In this document: piece after piece, positions 1 to 5,763 of the stretch
Layout: each line of letters begins with the position of its first letter
How positions within the stretch are numbered: position 1 is the stretch's first letter
Source of the DNA: Hydrogenophaga sp.
GTDB lineage: Bacteria; Pseudomonadota; Gammaproteobacteria; Burkholderiales; Burkholderiaceae_C
Direction of reading: 5' to 3'
Length of the DNA stretch: 8,376 nt
Assembly (NCBI GenBank): GCA_030684755.1
Contig: JAUXXN010000396.1
Coordinates: 1-8,376, forward strand
Position numbers and translations under genes: made by a program
The notes under the pieces: generated by a model
Database searches by the model: none
What the model saw: only the letters and a program-made list of their open reading frames with translations
What the model was told of the DNA's origin: nothing

Positions 1-177
1 GCCAGCCTGCTGGCGGGCAAGCTGGTGCAGGTGTTGCCTGGCTGGAAACCGGTGGGGGCTTTTGCCGAACAGCTTTACGCCATCCGCCCGTATTCGGCCC
101 ATGTGCCGCGCGCCGTGACGGCGTTTGTGGCGCACCTGCGGGAGGCGCTGGCGCCGGGGTTTTCGGTGGAGCGCTGA
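1..177 (+). CDS. LysR-type transcriptional regulator, C-terminal fragment
   Basis: The frame is open from the first base to a TGA at 175-177 and gives 58 residues; the gene begins outside the window. The pattern 'G.LV.VLPGW' (residues 7-16), then 'AEQLYAIRP' and 'VPRAVTAFVAHLREAL', is the usual end of the LysR substrate-binding domain: the last strand, then the helix that closes the effector domain. The DNA-binding N-terminus is not visible, so the target and effector cannot be named. The gene converges on purC, with only 14 bases between the two stop codons, so it is not co-transcribed with the minus-strand block. Another periplasmic-binding-like fold is possible, but the spacing of these motifs favours LysR. 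Confidence 0.75.
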   Translation, partial: ASLLAGKLVQVLPGWKPVGAFAEQLYAIRPYSAHVPRAVTAFVAHLREALAPGFSVER

Positions 178-193
178 GCGCCCTCAGCCGCTC
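169..193. terminator. Hairpin spanning both convergent stop codons (weak bidirectional terminator candidate)
   Basis: GAGCG-CTGAG (169-178) pairs with CTCAG-C-CGCTC (183-193). This gives a ten-base-pair stem with one bulged C and a four-base loop. It covers the LysR TGA and touches the purC TGA. Neither strand has a T-tract after the stem, so it is not a canonical intrinsic terminator. It may mark the 3' ends of both transcripts or block convergent readthrough. Confidence 0.3.
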
Positions 194-1100
194 AGCCCAA
201 CATGCGCGCCAGCGCTTCCTGGTATTTGGCCGAGGTCTTCTCTATCACCTCTTTGGGCAGGCGCGGCGCGGGCGGCGTCTTGTCCCAGGGCTTGCCGTTA
301 ACCTTGGCGGTTTCCAGCCAGTCGCGCAAAAACTGCTTGTCGTAGCTGGGTGGATTCTGACCCACCACGTAGCTCTCAAGCGGCCAGTAGCGCGAGCTGT
401 CGGGCGTCAGCACCTCGTCCATCAGCACCAGCTTGCCGGCCTTGTCCAGGCCAAATTCAAACTTGGTGTCGGCAATGATGATGCCCTTCTTCAACGCAAT
501 TTCAGCCGCCGCCTTGTACAGGGCAATGGAGATGTCGCGGATCTGCGCGGCCAGCTCGGGGCCGATCATGGCCACGGTTTGCTCGAACGTGATGTTCTCG
601 TCGTGCTCACCCATCTCGGCCTTGGCCGCCGGGGTGTAAATCGGTTCAGGCAGCTTGGACGCGTTTTGCAAACCGGCGGGCAGCTTCACGCCGCACACAG
701 CTTGGTTGTCTTGGTATTCCTTCCAGCCACTGCCAGCCAAATAACCGCGCACCACAGCCTCGACCGGAATGGGTTTCAAGCGCTGCACCAGCATGGAACG
801 GCCCGCCACCTGCGGCGCTTCTTCGGCAGACACCACGCCCTCGGGCGCGTCGCCGGTGAGGTGGATCGGACAAATGTTCAACCCCTTGGGGCCGAGCTGG
901 TCAAACCAGAACAGGCTGAGCCGGGTGAGCAGTTCGCCTTTACCGGGAATAGGCTCGCCCATGATCACGTCAAACGCGCTGATGCGGTCTGAGGCCACCA
1001 TCAAGATGCGGTCATCGCCCACGGCGTAGTTGTCGCGAACCTTGCCGCGCGCGAGCAAGGGCAAAGACGTGAGGGCGGAGGTGTGCAGGGCAGAGGTCAT
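192..1100 (-). CDS. purC: Phosphoribosylaminoimidazole-succinocarboxamide synthase (SAICAR synthetase)
   Basis: This cytoplasmic enzyme of de novo purine synthesis joins CAIR and L-aspartate using ATP to give SAICAR (EC 6.3.2.6). The 302-residue protein carries the family motifs in order: GKVRDNY (19-25, nucleotide-binding loop), SDRISAFD (37-44), [16 protein letters not shown] (114-129), [11 protein letters not shown] (152-162), [10 protein letters not shown] (208-217) and [13 protein letters not shown] (228-240). It is longer than the roughly 237-residue E. coli enzyme and resembles the approximately 300-residue form common in betaproteobacteria. The ATG at 1098-1100 is chosen because it places the first motif at the usual distance from the N-terminus, although no clear Shine-Dalgarno sequence precedes it. 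It lies 136 bases downstream of fba on the same strand, beyond a strong terminator, so it probably has its own promoter or depends on readthrough. No purE follows it here; a convergent LysR gene does. Confidence 0.97.
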   Translation of the reverse strand: MTSALHTSALTSLPLLARGKVRDNYAVGDDRILMVASDRISAFDVIMGEPIPGKGELLTRLSLFWFDQLGPKGLNICPIHLTGDAPEGVVSAEEAPQVAGRSMLVQRLKPIPVEAVVRGYLAGSGWKEYQDNQAVCGVKLPAGLQNASKLPEPIYTPAAKAEMGEHDENITFEQTVAMIGPELAAQIRDISIALYKAAAEIALKKGIIIADTKFEFGLDKAGKLVLMDEVLTPDSSRYWPLESYVVGQNPPSYDKQFLRDWLETAKVNGKPWDKTPPAPRLPKEVIEKTSAKYQEALARMLG

Positions 1101-1139
1101 GTTCGATGCGCCGTAAAAAATGCAAAGGAAAACGCCAAG

Positions 1140-1169
1140 AAAAAAGCCCGTTGAACAGCCAACGGGCTT
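1140..1169 (-). terminator. Rho-independent terminator after fba
   Basis: AAGCCCGTTG (1144-1153) and CAACGGGCTT (1160-1169) form a perfect ten-base-pair stem with a six-base loop. Read on the minus strand, the stem runs into a T-tract (the A-run at 1140-1145). This is a textbook intrinsic terminator oriented to end the fba (or pyk-fba) transcript. It begins about 68 bases after the fba stop codon and ends 40 bases before the purC start. Confidence 0.88.
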
Positions 1170-1185
1170 CGAACCATTCCTGCGG

Positions 1186-1194
1186 ATTATCGCA
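1186..1194 (-). promoter_or_regulatory. Possible extended -10 promoter for purC
   Basis: The minus strand reads TGC-GATAAT here, an extended -10 with five of six matches to TATAAT. No good -35 is found 16-18 bases upstream. If used, transcription would start near 1179, just before the terminator hairpin, and purC mRNA would carry that hairpin in its leader. The assignment is speculative. Confidence 0.3.
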
Positions 1195-1236
1195 AGAAGC
1201 CAAGGCAGCCGGGCACGCCAACCGCGTGCGGGCGCC

Positions 1237-2301
1237 TTATTTCACCAACTGCGCCAGCGCGCCCTGTGCGTAGCGCTCGGCCATCACGCTCAGGTTATCG
1301 CCCTTGATCTTGCTGCCCTGGCCTTCGCAGCCGAACTCGATGTAGCGCTGTTTGCAGATGGCTTTGGCGGCTTCGCGGGCAGGCTTGAGCCATTCGCGGG
1401 CGTCAAACTTTTCGGGGTTTTCAGCCATGAACTTGCGCACCGCGCCGGTCATGGCCATGCGGATGTCGGTGTCGATGTTGATCTTGCGCACACCGTGCTT
1501 GATGGCTTCCTGAATCTCGGATACGGGCACACCGTAGGTCTGCTTCATTTGGCCGCCGTACTGGTTGATGATGGCCAGCAGGTCTTGCGGCACGCTGGAG
1601 CTGCCGTGCATCACCAGGTGGGTGTTGGGGATGCGGGCGTGGATTTCTTTCACGCGGCTGATGGCCAGAATGTCGCCGGTGGGCGGGCGGCTGAACTTGT
1701 AGGCGCCGTGGCTGGTGCCGATGGCGATGGCCAGGGCGTCGAGCTGGGTGGCCTTCACGAACGTGGCGGCTTCTTCGGGGTCGGTCAGCATCTGGCTGTG
1801 GTCTAGCTTGCCCACGGCGCCAATGCCGTCTTCTTCGCCCGCGTCGCCGGTTTCCAGATTGCCCAGGCAGCCCAGTTCGCCCTCGACGGTGACGCCGACT
1901 TTGTGCGCCATGTCCACCACTTTGCGGGTCACGTCCACGTTGTAGTCGAAGCTGGCGGGGGTCTTGCCGTCTTCCATGAGCGAGCCGTCCATCATGACCG
2001 AGCCAAAGCCCAGATCGATAGCGCCTTGGCAAATCTTGACGCTGGTGCCGTGGTCTTGGTGCATGACCAGCGGGATGTGCGGGTACATCTCGGCAGCGGC
2101 CTGGATCAGGTGTTTGATGAAGGCTTCACCGGCGTATTTGCGAGCGCCTGCGCTGGCCTGCAAGATGACGGGTGCGCCCACCTCGTCGGCAGCCGACATC
2201 ACGGCCTGCACCTGTTCGAGGTTGTTGACGTTGAAAGCTGGAATGCCGTAACCGTTGGCCGCAGCGTGGTCGAGCAGTTCGCGCATGGAAACGAGAGCCA
2301 T
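1237..2301 (-). CDS. fba: Fructose-bisphosphate aldolase, class II (CbbA type)
   Basis: This zinc-dependent cytoplasmic aldolase reversibly cleaves fructose 1,6-bisphosphate to glyceraldehyde 3-phosphate and dihydroxyacetone phosphate (EC 4.1.2.13). It serves glycolysis, gluconeogenesis and, where present, the Calvin cycle. The 354 residues show HQDHG at 81-85 (catalytic Asp83, zinc ligand His84), the acidic loop EGELG (140-144), GTSHG at 195-199 (zinc-ligand His198), HGSSSVP at 232-238 (zinc-ligand His232) and the phosphate-binding NIDTD at 275-279. Length and motif spacing fit the type IIB/CbbA group. The start is supported by AGGGGA at 2307-2312, five bases upstream of the ATG. The gene follows pyk by 141 bases on the same strand, a gap that holds a candidate promoter and an inverted repeat. 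Residue assignments come from family knowledge. Symbols fbaA and cbbA are also used. Confidence 0.97.
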   Translation of the reverse strand: MALVSMRELLDHAAANGYGIPAFNVNNLEQVQAVMSAADEVGAPVILQASAGARKYAGEAFIKHLIQAAAEMYPHIPLVMHQDHGTSVKICQGAIDLGFGSVMMDGSLMEDGKTPASFDYNVDVTRKVVDMAHKVGVTVEGELGCLGNLETGDAGEEDGIGAVGKLDHSQMLTDPEEAATFVKATQLDALAIAIGTSHGAYKFSRPPTGDILAISRVKEIHARIPNTHLVMHGSSSVPQDLLAIINQYGGQMKQTYGVPVSEIQEAIKHGVRKINIDTDIRMAMTGAVRKFMAENPEKFDAREWLKPAREAAKAICKQRYIEFGCEGQGSKIKGDNLSVMAERYAQGALAQLVK

Positions 2302-2316
2302 GAATATCCCCTAAAA

Positions 2317-2340
2317 CAGTTGGTAACCGGGTTGTAACTG
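2317..2340. promoter_or_regulatory. 24-bp imperfect inverted repeat in the fba leader
   Basis: The ends CAGTT and AACTG are perfectly inverted, and the centre (AACCGGGTT) is nearly symmetric. The element sits between the candidate -10 and the ribosome-binding site of fba, where a repressor would block transcription. On the minus strand it contains CCGGTTAC, which is also found in the palindrome upstream of pyk on the plus strand. Confidence 0.35.
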
Positions 2341-2346
2341 AGGGGA

Positions 2347-2352
2347 ATTCTA
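2347..2352 (-). promoter_or_regulatory. Candidate -10 box of fba
   Basis: The minus strand reads TAGAAT, five of six matches to TATAAT, 46 bases upstream of the fba start. A TTGTCA sequence lies upstream, but 23 bases away, too far for a normal sigma-70 spacing. The hexamer at 17 bases is poor. The -10 is therefore only tentative; fba may also be read from the pyk promoter. Confidence 0.3.
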
Positions 2353-2442
2353 GCGCTTGGTGCCTTGCGGACCGATGACAAAACCCCTTAGGGCGAGGCA
2401 TCAACACCGCCCACCATGGCCAGACCAGGCTGAAGGTGCTCT

Positions 2443-3876
2443 TTAACTGGCCCGGCAGAGCTTCAACGTGTTGGTGCCGCCGGGCTGGCCCATGGGTTCG
2501 CCCACGGTGATGGCGTACAAGTCGCCGGTTTGCACAATGCCGCGCGATTTCAGGTGCGCTTCCACGTCGGCCAGCGCGGTGTCGCGGTCGGCGCTGGTGT
2601 CCATGAACAGCGGGCGCACGTTGCGGTACAGCGTCATTTTGCGTTGCGCGCTCAAGCTGGATGTGACGGCGTAAATAGGCATGCGCACGCTGTGGCGGCT
2701 CATCCACAGCGCGGTAGAACCCGATTCGGTCAGGGCCACAATGGCTTTGGCTTTGAGATGGTGCGCGGTAAACAGCGCGCCCATGGCAATGGCTTGGTCG
2801 ATGCGGGTGAAGTGGGCGCCCACAAAGTCGTCTTCCAGCGGGTCGTAGTCGGTTTTTTCGGCTTCGTGACAGATGTTGGCCATTTCCATCACCGTTTCCA
2901 GCGGGTATTTGCCAGCGGCGGTTTCGGCGCTGAGCATCACAGCGTCGGTGCCGTCGAGCACGGCATTGGCCACATCGCTCACCTCGGCGCGTGTGGGCAC
3001 GGGGTTGACGATCATGCTCTCCATCATCTGCGTGGCGGTGATGACCACTTTGTCCATCTGGCGCGCCAGCTTGATCATGTGTTTTTGCAGGCCCGGCACG
3101 GTGGCGTTGCCCACCTCGACCGCCAAGTCGCCACGCGCCACCATGATGCCGTCGGACACTTTCAAGATGTTGGCCAGCTCAGGAATGGCCTCGGCGCGTT
3201 CAATCTTGGCGATCAGTGCAGGCCGGTGGCCCATGGACTCGCCTGCCATGTTGCACAGCTGGCGGGCCAGCTCCATGTCGGTGGCGTTTTTCGGGAAGCT
3301 CACCGCCACGTAGTCGGCCTTGAGGCTCATGGCGGTTTTGATGTCTTCCATGTCTTTGGCCGTCAGGGCCGGGGCGGTCAGGCCGCCGCCTTGTTTGTTG
3401 ATGCCTTTGTTGTTGGACAACTCGCCGCCCATTTTGACGGTGGTGTGTACCGCCGGGCCGATCACTTTGTCCACGGTCAGCACAATCAGGCCATCGTTGA
3501 GCAGCAGCGTGTCACCGGCTTTCACATCGCGCGGGAGCTCTTTGTAGTCGAGGCCCACGCCCTGAATGTCGCCCAGCGCGCTGCGTGACGCGTCCAACAC
3601 AAAGGGCTGGCCGGGCTCCAGCATCACTTTGCCTTCGGCAAATTTGCCCACCCGGATCTTGGGGCCTTGCAAGTCGGCCATGATGCCGACCTCGCGGCCG
3701 GCCCGCTGGGCGGCTTCGCGCACCATCTCGGCGCGGTCGATGTGGTCTTGTGCCTTGCCATGCGAGAAGTTCAGCCGCACCACGTTGACGCCCGCGCGGA
3801 TCATGGCTTCGAGCATCTCTGGGGTATTGGAAGCGGGGCCGAGTGTGGCGACGATCTTGGTGGCGCGTTGGGGCAT
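2443..3876 (-). CDS. pyk: Pyruvate kinase
   Basis: Catalyses the last glycolytic step, phosphoenolpyruvate plus ADP to pyruvate plus ATP (EC 2.7.1.40), in the cytoplasm. The 477 residues match the normal bacterial length. They show KIVATLGPAS (7-16), VRLNFSHG at 33-40 (Arg34, Asn36, Ser38 of the active site), ADLQGPKIRVG (67-77) opening the B domain, IAKIERAEAI at 222-231 (catalytic Lys224, metal ligand Glu226), ARGDL at 247-251 (Asp250, metal ligand) and ATQMMESM (281-288). The last roughly 120 residues form the regulatory C domain. The ATG at 3874-3876 is preceded by only a weak purine stretch (AAGAGA, about ten bases away). It is first in the minus-strand block pyk-fba-purC. The upstream region holds two palindromes that suggest control by sugar-responsive repressors. 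Active-site roles are from family knowledge. Confidence 0.97.
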   Translation of the reverse strand: MPQRATKIVATLGPASNTPEMLEAMIRAGVNVVRLNFSHGKAQDHIDRAEMVREAAQRAGREVGIMADLQGPKIRVGKFAEGKVMLEPGQPFVLDASRSALGDIQGVGLDYKELPRDVKAGDTLLLNDGLIVLTVDKVIGPAVHTTVKMGGELSNNKGINKQGGGLTAPALTAKDMEDIKTAMSLKADYVAVSFPKNATDMELARQLCNMAGESMGHRPALIAKIERAEAIPELANILKVSDGIMVARGDLAVEVGNATVPGLQKHMIKLARQMDKVVITATQMMESMIVNPVPTRAEVSDVANAVLDGTDAVMLSAETAAGKYPLETVMEMANICHEAEKTDYDPLEDDFVGAHFTRIDQAIAMGALFTAHHLKAKAIVALTESGSTALWMSRHSVRMPIYAVTSSLSAQRKMTLYRNVRPLFMDTSADRDTALADVEAHLKSRGIVQTGDLYAITVGEPMGQPGGTNTLKLCRAS

Positions 3877-3913
3877 GGAAACAGTCTCTTGTGGGGATGG
3901 GGGAGCGGGGGTT

Positions 3914-3928
3914 TGTAATTTGATTTCA
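3914..3928. promoter_or_regulatory. HexR-like palindrome upstream of pyk
   Basis: TGTAATTTGATTTCA resembles the proteobacterial HexR consensus as I recall it (TGTAATTAAATTACA), differing at three of 15 positions. HexR, an RpiR-family repressor that senses KDPG, controls central carbon genes including pyruvate kinase in several Gammaproteobacteria. The site is 38 bases upstream of the pyk start. Whether this organism has HexR cannot be seen here. Confidence 0.35.
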
Positions 3929-3936
3929 ATTATCTG

Positions 3937-3950
3937 TGAAACCGGTTACA
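3937..3950. promoter_or_regulatory. Palindromic operator candidate, TGAAACCGGTTACA, upstream of pyk
   Basis: A 14-bp palindrome with a single mismatched pair and a central CG, the style of LacI-family operators. A related sequence with core AACTGGTT follows at 3958-3971. A GATAAT on the minus strand (3929-3934) could be the pyk -10 box, which would place the palindrome between -10 and -35. No convincing -35 was found, so the promoter remains tentative. Confidence 0.4.
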
Positions 3951-4045
3951 GCCGTGCTACAACTGGTTTACCGCCCGTGGAACAAGCGCCCCTGCAGGCC
4001 AGCGCGATCCGTACGCACAACGGTGTCGGCCCTACAATGCCCATC

Positions 4046-4396
4046 ATGTTCCGCTGGACCTCCACGCTATCCGCTCTCCTGTTTCTGGTGGGCATGGTCT
4101 CTTTTTCGTTCGCGACAGCAAACCACCCGAATGCGCCTGACAGCGCGCCACAACAGACTGTCCAGGCAACCATCCACTTGACGCAGGGCCTGCAAGGGGT
4201 TGGGCTGTTCAACGGTGCACCGGTGCACGGACTGATCGACATTCAGCCGGAATTGCCCGATGTGCACTCCCAGCACTTGGCTCTTCTAGGTCTGACACTG
4301 GCCACACCCGAATCGGCGGCTGCGCCTGGTGCAAAACCCGCTGGTCTCGCACCTGAGACGCTGCTCAGACCGCCTCGCGGCTGCGCCCACACCTGA
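4046..4396 (+). CDS. Small putative exported protein, family not recognised
   Basis: This frame gives 116 residues (119 if the in-frame ATG at 4037 is used). The first 25 residues look like a Sec signal peptide: MFRW, then a hydrophobic core LSALLFLVGMVSFSF, then A-T-A as a possible signal peptidase I site before NHPNAPDS. The mature part is about 90 residues. It contains 'VQATIHLTQGLQGVGLFNGAPVHGLIDIQPELPD' in two overlapping stretches and an Ala/Pro-rich tail with one Cys. I do not recognise it. Codon third positions are moderately GC-rich in the first half and less so towards the end, so the tail may be degenerate. TACAAT at 4033-4038 could be a -10 box, which would make the ATG at 4046 nearly leaderless; no Shine-Dalgarno is visible. 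It is divergent from pyk, and its stop overlaps the next small ORF by one base. Confidence 0.42.
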   Translation: MFRWTSTLSALLFLVGMVSFSFATANHPNAPDSAPQQTVQATIHLTQGLQGVGLFNGAPVHGLIDIQPELPDVHSQHLALLGLTLATPESAAAPGAKPAGLAPETLLRPPRGCAHT

Positions 4397-4467
4397 TGGC
4401 GCTTTGGTCCATGCCCATGGACCCATCAAACACGCCCCCCAACGCTCCACCTCTCTCGCCGCTGTGA
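4396..4467 (+). CDS. Possible proline-rich leader peptide upstream of the CNNM gene
   Basis: The ATG at 4396 shares its A with the TGA that ends the preceding small ORF (TGATG), an arrangement typical of translational coupling. The frame gives 23 residues. Two more in-frame ATGs follow at 4411 and 4417, the last giving MDPSNTPPNAPPLSPL, with six prolines in 16 residues and two Pro-Pro pairs. It ends 109 bases before a gene for a putative divalent-cation transporter. In Enterobacteriaceae the proline-rich leader mgtL, which begins MDP or MEP, controls the magnesium transporter gene mgtA; the resemblance in content and position is suggestive only. No good Shine-Dalgarno precedes any of the three starts. 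Confidence 0.3.
   Translation: MALWSMPMDPSNTPPNAPPLSPL
4406..4423 (+). promoter_or_regulatory. Hairpin sequestering the leader start, with alternative pairing to the CNNM start
   Basis: GGTCCATG (4406-4413) and CATGGACC (4416-4423) are perfect inverted repeats separated by two bases. The right arm contains the third leader ATG. The same CATGGACC, extended to CATGGACCCATC, recurs at 4576-4587 over the start codon of the CNNM gene. The left arm can therefore pair with either start in the transcript. The two-base gap is tight for an RNA loop, so the local hairpin would need to open its closing pairs. Confidence 0.35.
4416..4427 (+). repeat. 12-bp direct repeat CATGGACCCATC, first copy
   Basis: Identical to 4576-4587. 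Both copies include an ATG and encode Met-Asp-Pro-Ser in their frames, the first in the leader ORF and the second in the CNNM gene. The copies are 160 bases apart. Confidence 0.8.
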
Positions 4468-4575
4468 GCGTTGCTGCTTGCACCTTTTGGCCGTTTGGAA
4501 TGGCATTGCCCTGCCCTCTCCCAGAAGCCGGTTTCCCTGCCCCGAATTTCTCATTTTTCACATCACCACCCCTGT

Positions 4576-4587
4576 CATGGACCCATC
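4576..4587 (+). repeat. 12-bp direct repeat CATGGACCCATC, second copy at the CNNM start
   Basis: Exact match to 4416-4427. The start codon of the downstream membrane protein lies inside it, and the sequence is complementary over eight bases to 4406-4413. Confidence 0.8.
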
Positions 4588-5698
4588 CCCTTTGTTACCC
4601 GAGTCCCTTAACGCCATCGCCAACGTGTCGGTGAGCAGCGATGCCTTCTTGCTCCTGTTGTACGTTGTCTTGGCCTTGCTGTTCTCATTCATGTGTTCGA
4701 TAGCAGAAGCCACCTTGCTCAGCATCACGCCCTCGTACATCGCGGGCCTCAAGGAACTGCAACCCAAAAAAGCCGAACTCCTGCGTCGGCTCAAGGAAGA
4801 AAAAATTGACCAGTCGCTGGCGGCCATCCTCACGGTGAATACCATCGCGCATACCGTGGGAGCCATTGGTGCAGGCTCCAAAGCCACAGCGGTGTTCGGC
4901 AGCGCTTGGTTTGGCGTTTTCTCGGTGGTGATGACGCTGCTGATTCTGTTTCTGTCCGAGATCGTTCCCAAGACGCTGGGTGCGGTGTACTGGCGCCAGC
5001 TCACGGGCCCAACGGCGCTGTTTGTGAACGTGCTCATCAAGACGATGTATCCGCTGATCTTGGTATCGGAAAAACTCACCAAGCTCATCTCGGGTGGCAA
5101 AAACCACAACAATTTCAGCCGCGAGGAGTTCGTGGCCATGGCCGGTATTGGCCAAGAGCAGGGCCAGATCAACGACCGCGAATCCAAAATCATCCGCAAC
5201 CTGTTTCTCTTCAAGTCGGTGGAGGCCAGCGCCATCATGACGCCGCGCATCGTCGTCTCCGCGTTGCAGAAAGACCTGACCGTTCAGGCCGCCTTGAACC
5301 AGCCCGAAAAAATGCCTTTTTCTCGCATGCCCATCTACAGCCTCAACATCGACTCCATCGACGGTTTCGTGTTGCGGGAAGACCTGCTGGTGGCGCTTAA
5401 CCAAGGCAAAGCGGATGTCCCGATCTCCAGCTTCAAACGCGAGATCATTTCGGTGCTCGACACGACCCCCCTGACGCGCCTGCTCGAAACCCTGCTGGAG
5501 ATGCGCCACCACATTGCCGTGGTGGTGGGCGAATACGGTGAAACCAAGGGACTGGTGACGCTGGAGGATGTGGTGGAAACCCTCTTGGGTATCGAAATTC
5601 TGGACGAAGGCGACAAAGTCGAAGACATGCAGCAACTGGCCCGCCAGCTCTGGGCCAAGCGGGCCGAGCGCATGGGAATTCGGATCGAGTCGCAGTAG
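4577..5698 (+). CDS. DUF21/CNNM membrane protein with CBS pair (CorB-like, putative divalent cation transport)
   Basis: The 373 residues begin with a DUF21/CNNM transmembrane domain. Hydrophobic segments lie near 23-40, 84-106, 112-127 and 146-164, with the conserved SEIVPK motif at 127-132. A CBS pair occupies about 220-345, with MTPRIVV (221-227) starting the first repeat and GETKGLVTLEDVVETLLG (321-338) the second. Bacterial relatives (CorB/YfjD-like, often annotated as hemolysins) are inner-membrane proteins linked to magnesium or cobalt export, and CNNM proteins bind Mg-ATP through the CBS pair. The C-terminal CorC_HlyC domain found in many relatives is absent; the protein ends about 28 residues after the CBS pair. 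The ATG at 4577 is preferred over an upstream TTG at 4478, whose extra 33 residues look non-coding. No Shine-Dalgarno precedes it, which fits control by leader translation or S1-dependent initiation. The ion is not established from sequence. Confidence 0.9.
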   Translation: MDPSPLLPESLNAIANVSVSSDAFLLLLYVVLALLFSFMCSIAEATLLSITPSYIAGLKELQPKKAELLRRLKEEKIDQSLAAILTVNTIAHTVGAIGAGSKATAVFGSAWFGVFSVVMTLLILFLSEIVPKTLGAVYWRQLTGPTALFVNVLIKTMYPLILVSEKLTKLISGGKNHNNFSREEFVAMAGIGQEQGQINDRESKIIRNLFLFKSVEASAIMTPRIVVSALQKDLTVQAALNQPEKMPFSRMPIYSLNIDSIDGFVLREDLLVALNQGKADVPISSFKREIISVLDTTPLTRLLETLLEMRHHIAVVVGEYGETKGLVTLEDVVETLLGIEILDEGDKVEDMQQLARQLWAKRAERMGIRIESQ

Positions 5699-5740
5699 GC
5701 GATTTCCAAGTCAGACAGACTCCTGGGGCTCACCGAGGCT

Positions 5741-5760
5741 GGCGGTGCGGCTCCGCCGCC
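5741..5760. other. GC-rich hairpin between convergent genes
   Basis: GGCGG at 5741-5745 pairs with CCGCC at 5756-5760 read in register, plus a G-U and a G-C pair, leaving a loop of about six bases. It lies in the 65-base gap between the CNNM gene and the convergent marR. No T-tract follows on either strand, so its value as a terminator is doubtful. Confidence 0.25.
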
Positions 5761-5763
5761 CGC

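Noticed and set aside
1120..1806. Plus-strand open frame opposite fba
   Set aside because: Antisense shadow of the aldolase gene with no recognisable motif and a start inside the terminator.
2361..2400. Stem TGCCTTGC...GCGAGGCA with inner CCCTTAGGG after pyk as a terminator
   Set aside because: Long loop, a wobble pair and only a short interrupted T-stretch; too weak to call, and it may simply be upstream DNA of the fba promoter.
2530..3588. Long plus-strand open frame opposite pyk
   Set aside because: It is His/Gly/Val-rich, as expected for the antisense of a GC-rich gene, and the pyk reading on the other strand carries every family motif.
4286..4561. Minus-strand ORF of about 91 codons with a GTG start
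   Set aside because: No ribosome-binding site, no motif, and it overlaps the more plausible plus-strand small ORF and leader.
4478..4576. N-terminal extension of the CNNM protein from a TTG codon
   Set aside because: TTG without a Shine-Dalgarno, and the added residues are Pro/Phe-rich and unlike the family; the ATG at 4577 gives a normal N-terminus.
4394..4577. Stop-codon readthrough fusing the small exported protein to the CNNM protein
   Set aside because: The frame is open, but the linking sequence is rich in Cys, Trp, Arg and His and looks non-coding; no readthrough signal is visible.
4685..5635. Minus-strand open frame opposite the CNNM gene
   Set aside because: His/Gln-rich antisense composition; the plus strand has clear membrane segments and CBS motifs.
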